This document shows, piece by piece, positions 36,329 to 47,395 of a stretch of DNA of 64,000 nucleotides. Source of the DNA: Typha latifolia (taxonomy: Eukaryota > Streptophyta > Magnoliopsida > Poales > Typhaceae); NCBI GenBank assembly GCA_019914945.1, contig CM034099.1, forward strand, positions 24,082,704 through 24,146,703. The letters are read 5' to 3'. The position numbers and the translations under genes were made by a program. Position 1 is the stretch's first letter. Each line of letters begins with the position of its first letter. A model generated the notes under the pieces. It saw only the letters and a program-made list of their open reading frames with translations, did not search any database and was not told where the DNA came from.

Positions 36329-37515
36329 ATAGATGGTGGCATTTGGATATCCAGGGATGCAGCTGAGTTATCGCCATTGACATGCTTGCGAAGGTGTATG
36401 ACCTTTAAAATTTTCTCGGGTACATGTCAGAGTTCTGCAGTCAGTTGTAGATAGAAACACGGGTTTGTGCTGCATTTTTTTTACTTTGTCGGTGACTCCC
36501 ACTCTTATTAGCTCTAATAAGGGAAATAGAGAGATCGGGGTAACCTTGTGTAGTTTATAGTTAAAAGATAGACTGTTGCGGCGGTGCTCCTTTAAATTCT
36601 TTATTAGTTGGTGGAAATGGGAGGGAGAAGGCAAACTTTGTTCACGCACTATTGGGGTTGTTCTATATATTTATTCTTGACAATAAGGCAGGCTTGCTTG
36701 CTATCTGAAACATGAAGAAGGTGCAAATGTTCAGTTATTTATTTCTGTATTCCCAGGTCAGGGTATCTGTGTTACTTTATTCCTCTATCTGTACTCTGTA
36801 GTCATACAATCTTAGGGAGGGGAAAGGACAGAAGGATTAAGAAATATAATGCATCATGGGGGTTCCGGGAGATCTTTGAAAGGGTTAATGGCATTTCCCT
36901 TAAGATGCTGCATGGTGTGTTTGTAATAATAATGTTTTGGTCTGTCTTTTGTGTTTCCCTTTTCGTTTTTTCTTTTTGTTTCAGAGGAAACTATGTAATG
37001 ATATCTGTCAATCATGTTATGGTTCTTCAGTTTAATTTTGTGGACAATCTCCCCTTTTCCCTTGATTTATTTTCAAGTATTCAGAAGCGCTGTGTTTTGA
37101 CATTATGATCTTCGGATGTGGTTATCTATTCACATGTGAGTGGTTGCTTGCTGTTGGGGACCGTCGGTTATGTATACAGGTTGGATATAGTGCGACTCTA
37201 GCTGGTGAGTGTCTTTTTATGTCGTGAGCTGTAGCTCTCTCTGGCAGCAACCAGAGGAGTAACGAAGAGCCAAACAAGTGTGGCCACTGGCATCATCTGC
37301 CACCCCTGTATCAGCTTCTTCCAGTACCCCGGCCCCACAATTGTTCTTTTTTAGGTGGTCTTATCACGCTCCTGTTTTTACTAAAGTAAACCTTCTGCTG
37401 CTCCTAAACTTGCACTGTTTTTACTAAAGTAATGCTAATTACTTGATTTTCTAGTCTGTCGAATCACAGATGAACCATTTCGTTTTAAGATTAGATAGCC
37501 GATTGTGTGAAGGGA
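36329..37515. other. 3' region of CESA copy A and spacer between duplicates
   Basis: The first several hundred bases are alignable with the 3' region of copy B and should contain the 3' UTR; ACAATAAGGCAGGCTTGC near 36680 is common to both. The end of duplicated sequence (about 37235) is followed by roughly 280 bp of unique sequence, where TTTTTACTAAAGTAA occurs twice, before the second unit begins. No gene is seen. Confidence 0.6.
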
Positions 37516-40500
37516 ACATCTAGAAAACACAACGTTAAGTGTGTGTCGTTCTAGTGCTATTCATACGTCTGGCCCAGAATCCCACTCATAATTATGTTTT
37601 TGATATAAAAGGTGGTGAGTGTAACTGTGTAAATAATAAGACTTGCTACCAACCAAGTCCTTTATTAAATGCAACCTTTAATTAACTAATGCCGGGACAA
37701 AGGCGGAGGACATCACTTTACCAAAGCGAGCAGCTCCCCGTTGAGATTCCACGGGGCAAAATTAATGGCGCCCAAACACGTCCAATTCTACAATCTTTAA
37801 TTCTTCAATGGGAGGCTAGCAAGGTTGATATATTATAACTGCTCCATCTATAAGGGCAGTTAGAATCTCTACTTATATATCTATCTTCATTTTCGCAACA
37901 CGGATAAATAAAACAAAATTAACCAAGGAACTGCTCCTTTCTTATGAAATGGTCTAACCTCTAGATATATTCCAAGGATGCTTTATCCCTTGATGTCTCT
38001 CCCCAACTTTTACATGCAAATTTCTAAAGATGAAAGGCTAATGCCCTGTTTGGTTGCAGGTAAGGAAGCCGTGGTGTGGTCTATTGTTATTTGGACAGAG
38101 AAATGACTTTCTAAATATAGTAATTATCATCTTGAATAAGAATTTTAACTCTTACTTGTAAAAGATTTGATAAGTTATATAATTCATGAATTCTAATTGC
38201 TAATTTATGAATTTATCCCGTGAAAAGGCCTACGCGGTCCATCCGACAAATGAAGAATTCCAAGTCGGACGAGGAAATAATAGAAATTAAGATGGATGGC
38301 TGATTGATGCAGATCACCCACTCTTTGGTTAAAGTCAATGACTCGGAGGTCAAGATATCCTAAATGCCCATGGATTATTATACCAGGTATGACTAGAAGA
38401 GTGATTGCTTGCAGAGATAGAGTTTCACCCACCCAATTGTCATCGGAGAAGTCTTTTATTCACTTCATCAGACGGTAGAAAGCAAGGAAGGTAAATGCTT
38501 CCCACATCTCCCCTGTAACTAAACCAACTAGTGTCGATATATTGATATCTGATATGATGAGATTTTTTTTTCTTAAAAAAAAGGAGGTAAAAGTAGATCC
38601 TATACTACAACTATATATATATTTAAATTTTATTTTATGCATAATTAATTTTAACTCAGCATCACTGATTTGTAGGACAGAATTTGTACAAGTGGGAGGC
38701 ATATATCTATCTAGACACAAGAAGATACACTTAATTAATTCAGGACCAATATCACTATCGGTGGGTAAAAGGAGCTCCTCAGATGGCAATGCCCACGCTA
38801 ATTCATCCAATACCCATACTGCAGTACCGTGAAAATGACATATATGCATGGTATGGACCACGGCAGGCAGTAGGATGATTGATGATTGCTGAGCTCTTTG
38901 TTCAGGCATTTCATAAAGATCATTCACTTCCAGAAGGGACTGATTACTAGTGTGTATGTGTGCGCGCGCGCATGTAAATGTGTTCTTCTATTGAGACTTG
39001 AGAATGGTGATATTTATAGAGAATATAAAGAGAGACCATGTACTCTTTATACACCCTTCTTAGTTACGATACCTTCCACAGAGGAGCTTTTGTCATTTAG
39101 TTAGCAGCTTTTGACTAATCAAGCCTCGCCCTTTACTATAAATAATCATTTATTAAGCTGTTTTGGTTAGAAATACTAACCAAAAATACAATTTAATGAA
39201 AGTGGGCTTGGTGTGTGTATATATATATATATATAGCTGGATGAATTAGTTATCTTGTAGATTTTGAGGAAAAGTTATCTTGTAGATATCTCGGCGATAT
39301 ATATATGGGATGAGGACAAACAAAAGGTAATTTGCAAAATAGGCAATTGGTGCTGATTAACCCCCGATCTCACTTCAATTTGGAATCTCCAATGTGCATG
39401 CGAGGGGGGCATGCACTGGATCACGCACAAAGGATCGATGTTGGTGAAGCAGTACAGTAACTTAGAAGTAAGCGATACTACGATAGATAGGGGATAAAAG
39501 ATTATGGCACATGTCTGCTATCTTCCTGTTCAAGTCAGTGATATGTAGTGATGCATGGTTTGCTATAGCATAGCATATGCCTATCAATTCAGGAGCTCAA
39601 TAACTTGTTAGAACAATTTTGTCAAAAAAAAAAAACTTCTTAGAAGAAAAACTATATAATATATATATATATATATATTGATTATGTAATCTCATTACAA
39701 CAAGTCAATAACGTTGATTATTTAATCTCATCACAACAAGTCATTCACCGTCAGTCAACCCTTTCCCTGTTACCCACCACCACAGGAAGTCCGTTATTTA
39801 CCGCGCTTGGTCATGTGGGCCCGGGGAGGAGAGCAAAATGGGAAGGCAGCTGTGCCCGCTGACTTGGACTCTTTCCTCCTCCTCCACATGTGCAAGTCTC
39901 TCTCTCTCTCTCTCTCTCTCTCCCCACCTGTCCTGTCTCTTATTTATCCACTTATATATATATATAATCCTTTGGCTTCCTCCTCCGGTGCCGTCGGGAA
40001 CTCCACCCTCCGTTCCCACTCCCTTTCGTTGTTGTTTTACCTTTGTACCCTCCTTGTTAAACAACCGTGTGCTCTATTATCCTGTGAGGCTGTGACTATC
40101 TCTTTTATATATGATGGACAAGTTCAACTTGCCACTTATTTTGTAAAGTCTCTCCCTCCGTACGTCCAACTCACGTCTCTTTGTTAGCATTACATTATGA
40201 TTATGGTGATATGGGAAAGGGAGAGGGAGGGAGGGTTTATTCTCGAGTGTCGGCGGAGATGCTCATGAGAAAAGGGGAAATGGGAACCGAAGAGCGGGTG
40301 GGGTTGTTTTTTTTTGGTTTTCTCTTAAATTTTTATTTATACCATCAGTTTGGACTGAGCGTCGAGTATTATAGTTGTTAATTTTAATGTATTCTTATCG
40401 TTTAATCTTCTACCTACCGCCTATTTCTTTATTTTATCTGGTGGTCCTCCTCCTCCTGCTCTTAGTTATTTTTCCAATGGAGGGCGAGTGGAGAAGGTAA

Positions 40501-43500
40501 GAGATTTTTTTTTTTTTTCTTTTCACCTTTAATTATTTACTGAAGGTCTTCCCAGTATCGTTAACTTCTTCTCAGTTGGAGGTGTGGTAAGAAGCAAGGA
40601 ATAATAAGACACAGAGAGAAGTAGTGGAGGAGAAGTCGTCCAGCCGTCGCCTAGAAAGGCTTCTTCTCCACTACCCTCCCTTGGGAGACTCTCTCAGACG
40701 GGAGAACGCGCTGATATCTCTCTATCTACCTATTGCGCACTCCAAGTACCCAAAACTAGAGAGGAAAATTGACACCTTCCGCTTCCTAAATCTATTATCT
40801 TTCTCTCTCTCTCCCCTCGCTCCATTTCCTCCGAATATTGGAATTTTCCTGTAGATTTGTTAGGAGATCTCCAGATCTGGGGGGAATTTTAGGACTTCTT
40901 GTACCCGCCGCTCGGCATCTTCGCTAATATCTCTTCCAATCTCCCAAGAAAGCAATGGAGGCAAGCGCCGGTCTCGTCGCCGGTTCTCACAACAGGAACG
41001 AGCTCGTCGTCATACGCCGCGAGGGGGAATCCGGGGTAAGTTTTCCTTCTCCTTTCTGGTTCTGGGGGTTAATTAGGGCTTCCGCATTGATGAGATACTG
41101 AGTCCTTGCTTGCTTTCCGGTGTGTCATTGCAGCCCAAGCCTTTGCAGCAGCTGAGCGGCCAAATCTGCCAGATTTGTGGGGACGATGTAGGTCTCACGG
41201 CCGACGGCGAGCTCTTCGTGGCCTGCAACGAGTGCGCCTTCCCTGTCTGCAGGACTTGCTACGAGTATGAGCGCCGAGAAGGCAACCAGGTCTGCCCCCA
41301 GTGCAAGACCAGATTCAAGCGACTCAAAGGTACCGATTTGTCCTTCAAGATTCCATCTTTCTCAGCCTTTTGATCTCCGGTAAGATTATTTAGAGCATTT
41401 CTCGTAATTGCACAGGGTGCCCTCGCGTTGCCGGCGATGATGATGAGGATGGCATCGATGATCTTGAGAACGAGTTCAGCTTCGCAGGCAGAGATAAGCA
41501 GGACATGCAGTACCTTGCCGAGTCCATGCTGCAAGGTCACATGAGCTATGGCCGAGGAGGGGATGTCGACATGCCACAAGTGGTTCATTCCATGCCGCAA
41601 GTCCCCCTTCTCACCAATGGCCAAATGGTACTTTCACCGCTTCTCGCCACTCAAACTCTCGGATGAATCCTCTCTTGCTCCACCTTGGGCTTCTCCTACG
41701 AAAAAAATGCTCACTCGTGTTCTTTAGCATCTTTAGCTGCGCATTAATGTGAAGAGTGATCTTTTTTCCCTCGATTTTAGGTCGATGACATTCCACCAGA
41801 GCAGCATGCTCTAGTTCCTTCTTTCATGGGTGGCGGAGGAAAACGGATCCATCCACTTCCTTTCTCAGATCCCAATCTTCCAGGTATTCAAATTTTGCAC
41901 CCAAAGTCAGATCTTTTAGTTGCTATACGTTGTTTAATCTTGTTCCATATGCTATTTCACAAGTTTGGTGCATTTTGATGGTTAGTCAATAACATTTCTT
42001 CGGAAAACTTCCACTGCAGTGCAACCGCGATCGATGGATCCATCCAAGGATCTTGCTGCTTATGGCTATGGAAGTGTGGCCTGGAAGGAGAGGATGGAGA
42101 ATTGGAAGCAGAAGCAAGAGAAACTGCACCAGATGAGGAATGACAATGGTGGTAAAGATTGGGATAACGATGGTGATGGGCCAGATCTTCCATTGTAAGT
42201 TCCAGAAACCAATTTTTGCATCCTGACTTGATAGAGCATATCGAGAATGTTCTGTACTATATGGATCTACCATGCTTTCATCTGTACCTTGACAACTCCT
42301 CACATTCAGACTAACTAGTGTCATAGGGGATTTTGTGCTAATGCATTACACAATTGATCCACTAAACTGCACAATCCGAGGCTAGTTTGTTTTGCATTTG
42401 AGAATACGGAGATGAATGTTTGTTATTGTGAAAAAGATGTTAGGTCTATTCATGATATAATGCTGAAGAGATTATGGATTGTTTTTGTCGGGTCAATGTG
42501 ATTCTACAGAACTAGAGGTTATAAAAGCACATCCAGATCAATTGTTATTTGGGATGTCATTTTTTATTTTCATTAGCAAATTTGGTTAAGCAAATGCTCC
42601 TGATAATGAATTGATTGTACTCATATTTGTTGTACAGGATGGATGAAGCTAGACAACCATTGTCAAGAAAGTTGCCTCTTCCTTCTAGCCAAATCAACCC
42701 ATATAGGATGATTATTGTAATTCGGTTGGTGGTTGTTGGGTTCTTCTTTCATTACCGAGTAACACATCCTGTGCAGGATGCATTTGCCTTATGGCTAATA
42801 TCTGTGATCTGTGAGATCTGGTTTGCCCTTTCTTGGATTTTAGATCAGTTTCCAAAGTGGCTCCCAATTGAAAGGGAAACTTATCTCGACCGGTTGTCAT
42901 TAAGGTTAGTTACAGTTGCAATATCTAATTATCTTGTTTATCATCACATGAGATTGAGTCAAAAAAAATGGCAACTCCCTGTGTGTCTTGTCAGGTACGA
43001 TAAGGAAGGTCGCCCTTCTCAGCTAGCTCCGGTCGACTTCTTTGTAAGTACTGTTGATCCTACGAAGGAACCCCCTTTGGTCACAGCAAATACTGTTCTC
43101 TCCATCCTTGCTGTGGATTATCCAGTCGATAAAATATCCTGCTATGTTTCTGATGATGGTGCTGCAATGCTGACATTTGAAGCACTATCAGAAACATCTG
43201 AATTTGCAAAGAAATGGGTCCCTTTCTGTAAGAAATTCAGTATTGAGCCACGTGCACCAGAGTGGTATTTTCAGCAAAAGATGGACTACTTGAAGGATAA
43301 GGTCCTACCGTCATTTATTAAGGAGCGGAGAGCAATGAAGGTCTGCAAATATTCCATGTTCCATCAAAGCGGTTGCCTGCTTGGTAACTTTTTATAATTC
43401 TCATACTGAACTGAAAATTTAATTTGATCTGATTGCAGAGAGAATATGAGGAGTTCAAGGTAAGAATTAATGCATTGGTTGCGAAAGCTCAAAAGGTTCC

Positions 43501-46500
43501 AGAAGAAGGATGGACAATGCAGGATGGAACTCCATGGCCTGGAAATAACGTCCGTGATCATCCGGGAATGATTCAGGTAGAGATTTTCCTCCGTTCTATG
43601 GTCATGCCTCTTGAACAATCATTCTGCTGCCACCCCTTACTTTTCCACTAAAATGTTCTCTTCTCTTTTCTATTAGGTCTTCCTGGGTCAAAGTGGTGGA
43701 CATGATGTGGAAGGAAATGAACTGCCGCGCTTAGTTTATGTCTCAAGAGAAAAAAGACCGGGCTTCAATCATCACAAGAAGGCTGGTGCCATGAATGCTC
43801 TGGTAAGAAATATTTTTATTTTATCCTTTTTCTTTATCTATCTAGCGTACATTTTGAAATTTTACTGTTTGGGATCTCGACAGGTTCGGGTCTCTGCTGT
43901 ACTGACAAATGCACCTTATCTGTTAAACTTGGATTGTGACCATTACATCAACAATAGCAAAGCTCTAAGAGAAGCAATGTGCTTCATGATGGACCCACTG
44001 GTGGGTAAGAAAGTTTGCTATGTGCAGTTCCCCCAGAGGTTCGATGGTATCGATCGCCATGATCGATATGCTAATAGGAACATTGTGTTTTTCGATGTAA
44101 GCATGAACATTCCGAGCTTTGAGATAACCTTACTTTCTTGTGAACCTCATGTATAATGTTTTTATTGTAATTTCTTATATCTGGTTTTTCTGGAGAAAGT
44201 AACATTGTTTTGATACAGATCAACATGAAAGGTCTGGATGGGATTCAAGGACCAATCTACGTGGGGACTGGTTGTGTATTCAGAAGGCAGGCACTTTATG
44301 GTTTTGATGCTCCAAAATCAAAGAAGCCTCCAACAAGGACTTGCAACTGCTTGCCAAAATGGTGCTGCTGTGGATGTTGTTTTGGTGGAAGGAAGAAGAA
44401 GAAGAGCACAAAAGCTAAACAGGAAAAGAAAAAGAAAAGTTTCAGCAGAGAGAGTGGAGCGCCTGTATTTGCTCTGGAAGGAATTGAGGAGGGGAATGGA
44501 GGTACGCCTACATTCTTGTTAGTTACACGTATTAGTATTCATATTCATATTGATGAATATTCGTGTCGATCTTTTGCATGTTATTATGCGGTTAGATTGT
44601 TGGTCCCTGTTACATGTACAAAGCTCCTATTGTTCTTTTTATACACCATTTCTGAGTTACTATTATCACTACTGTGAATTTAATTGATTCTTCAATGACA
44701 AGTTTGATGAGACTTTCCAGTGGCCTCTGCCTTGAAATGTATATTTTTTTTCAGGGTTTTATTTGTAAGTTCATGACCTGAAATCCTTCTAAATTTAATT
44801 TGTTTTCGAGTACACCATTTTGGCTTGTCTTCTATCCAAAATCAAAATGCTCTTTGATGCATTACCTTTTGCTTTACACTTCCATTAGGACATAAAACTC
44901 TCACGGAGCAGTGTAAAACCATATCTGCCAAATCTGAAAGACATGAAACTTCTTTGCCCACAAATTTTTTTCATTAAGTTTGAAGACTCTGAATGGTGAT
45001 AATGCTATCTCATGTCCCATCAGTGTCACATTGGCTACTTTTACGGTGATTGCTTTTACATGCACTTCCACTTCTTTCTTTCTCCAAACATATGAAAAAT
45101 GTATCTCATTCTCTGCATCAAGTTATTAACATCAATTCCATGCCACAAACACAGGAACTGAGAACGAGAAGTCCAGCGTGATGTCTGAACAAAAGCTGGA
45201 AAAGAAGTTTGGACAGTCTCCTGTTTTTGTTGCATCAACACTCCTCGAGAATGGCGGAGCGCTACAAAGTGCTAGTCCGGCATCACTGTTAAAGGAAGCT
45301 ATCCATGTAATCAGTTGTGGCTATGAAGACAAGACAGATTGGGGAAAAGAGGTAATATTTTTGACCTGATTGTTTAAATTATAATCCAAAGATATTCCAG
45401 TATTTTCAAAAGTATTGCTGGCTAAATCTCCTGTCCTGTACAGGTTGGGTGGATATATGGGTCTGTTACAGAAGATATATTGACAGGTTTCAAAATGCAT
45501 TGCCATGGATGGCGATCAATCTACTGCATACCAGCAAGGCCTGCATTCAAAGGCTCTGCACCTCTAAATCTTTCTGATCGTCTTCACCAGGTCCTCAGGT
45601 GGGCACTTGGGTCTGTGGAAATTTTCTTGAGTAGACATTGTCCTCTCTGGTATGGGTATGGTGGTGGACTGAAGTGGCTGGAGCGATTATCATACATAAA
45701 TGCCACTGTTTATCCTTGGACATCGATCCCTCTTTTGGCTTACTGTACTTTGCCTGCTGTTTGCTTGCTCACGGGGAAGTTCATTACTCCAGAGGTATAT
45801 CTTCATGAATTATGCTGTTTTACAAAGTATTGTAACTTAGAATCTTGAAGCTAACTCTTTCTTTTATCGTTAAAACAGCTTAGCAATGTTGCCAGCCTGT
45901 GGTTTTTGTCTCTTTTCATTTGCATCTTTGCTACGAGTATCCTGGAAATGAGATGGAGCGGCATTGGCATTACTGACTGGTGGAGGAATGAGCAGTTTTG
46001 GGTTATCGGTGGTGTTTCTTCTCATCTCTTTGCAGTGTTTCAGGGGCTTTTGAAGGTTCTTGCTGGTATAGATACAAATTTCACTGTGACATCAAAGGGT
46101 GGGGATGACGAAGAGTTTTCAGAACTATATACTTTCAAATGGACAACATTGCTTATACCTCCTACCACATTGCTCATTTTTAACCTCATTGGTGTGGTAG
46201 CTGGAGTCTCTAATGCCATAAACAATGGATATGAGTCATGGGGACCTCTATTTGGCAAACTCTTCTTTGCATTCTGGGTGATTGTCCACCTGTATCCTTT
46301 CCTAAAAGGTCTGGTCGGTCGGCAGAATAGAACACCCACAATCATCATCGTCTGGTCCATTCTTCTTGCCTCAATATTCTCACTCTTGTGGGTGCGGATT
46401 GATCCATTCCTTGCAAAGAATGATGGTCCTGTTCTTGAGGAGTGTGGATTGGATTGTAACTAAATAGATGGTGGCATTTGGATATCCAGGGATGCAGCTG

Positions 46501-47395
46501 AGTTATTGCTTTTGACATGCTTGTGAAGGTGTATGGCCTTTGAAATTTTCTCAGGTACACGCCTGAGTTCTGCATAAAGTTGTAGATAGAAACACAGGTG
46601 TCTGCCGCAAAATTTTCACTTTATTGGTGACCCCAGGTCTTGGTTTTAATGAGGGAATAAATAGTTTGGGTAACCTTGTGTAGTTTATACATGGAAGATT
46701 AGACTGTTGCCGTGGTGCTCCTTTAAATTCTTTATTAATTGGAGGAAATGAGATGCAGAATCAGTGATCACGTACTGTTGCAGTTGATTTATATATCTAT
46801 TCTTGATAATAAGGCAGGCTTGCCTGCTATCTTGGACATGGGGAAGGTGCGTGTTCAGTAATTTATCTGTATGCCCATATCTGGGTATGTTTATTACTTT
46901 TATTCTTCTGTTTGTAGTCATACGATCTTAGAAGACAATGATAAAAGTAGGAAAAGATTATGAAATATAGTGTATTAGAGGGTGATCCAGTAGTTCTTAC
47001 GGTATTTCCCTTGAAATTCTTCCTAGTGTGTTTGTAATAATACTTTTATGTTTTCTTTTTCTTTTTTTCTTCTGAAGGAACTATTGTAATGCTATCTGTG
47101 AATCTTGCTATTGTTGTTCAGCTTAAATGTTAGAACAAACGCTTCTTCTCCCTCTTTCTTATACTGATGCTATATCTTTTTAGCTTATTTTCTCGTTTAC
47201 GTTTTCAATATATTTGTACATTTTGGCGTCTCTTTATATAAGAGGTTGGGAGATTAGACTAGGAAGTTGTGTGCGAGTGTGTGGTTGGTTATCTGTTGAC
47301 ATGTGAGCGTGGTTGCTGTTGGGGACCGTCGGGTTATGTATTTATACAGGTGGTTGTTGCATTGCGTGTCCTTTTTCTCTTGTGAGCTGTGGTAC
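37516..47395. repeat. Segmental tandem duplication, right copy (with CESA1 copy B)
   Basis: Right-hand partner of 27481-37235. Its upstream 3.4 kb keeps the shared blocks at about 37516-37800, 39785-40000 (in opposite orientation) and 40530-40954. Between them is unshared DNA: (TA)n at 39218-39235 and 39660-39679, a GCGCGCGC run at 38963, and a (CT)n tract at 39897-39922. I recognise no gene in 37800-40500. Confidence 0.85.
40955..46463 (+). CDS. CESA1: Cellulose synthase catalytic subunit, CESA1 type, copy B
   Basis: Tandem paralogue of copy A with the same 14-exon structure: 40955-41035, 41134-41329, 41416-41627, 41781-41883, 42020-42194, 42638-42904, 42995-43340, 43439-43576, 43677-43802, 43884-44096, 44219-44501, 45155-45351, 45444-45794, 45879-46463. 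They total 3273 nt, 1090 residues. The RING zinc finger, DDG, DCD, TED, QVLRW and the C-terminal EECGLDCN are all present. Protein differences from copy A are few: KDWDND here for KDLDND, SRESGAP for SRVDSGVP (one codon shorter), [13 protein letters not shown] for [13 protein letters not shown], and GGALQSA for GGTLKSA. They cluster in the class-specific region of exons 11-12. Intron 6 (42905-42994) is 90 nt and stop-free in frame, unlike in copy A. The gene looks functional; expression cannot be judged from sequence. Confidence 0.97.

Larger units (their letters stand above)
27481..37235. repeat. Segmental tandem duplication, left copy (with CESA1 copy A)
   Basis: Similarity to the right copy (37516-47395) starts upstream at a shared block containing GAACATCTA and CTGGCCCAGAA, then AAGACTTGCTACCAACCAAG and GCCGGGACAAAGG. 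It runs through the promoter, all 14 exons and 13 introns and the 3' region, ending near GGGGACCGTCGG and GTGAGCTGT. Upstream non-coding DNA is strongly diverged and broken by unshared insertions; gene bodies are much closer. The two start codons are 10216 bp apart and the two stop codons 10135 bp apart. Confidence 0.85.

Noticed and set aside
38040..38460. TGCCCTGTTTGGTTGC start typical of some plant MITEs
   Set aside because: No matching inverted end or target duplication was found downstream, so no element could be delimited.
39807..40187. 126-residue plus-strand frame upstream of CESA copy B
   Set aside because: Low-complexity Ser/Leu from (CT)n, and its counterpart upstream of copy A is inverted and not open.
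42615..43397. 260-residue open frame starting [12 protein letters not shown] in CESA copy B
   Set aside because: It begins in intron 5 and reads through intron 6, so it is two exons plus intron sequence, not a separate gene.
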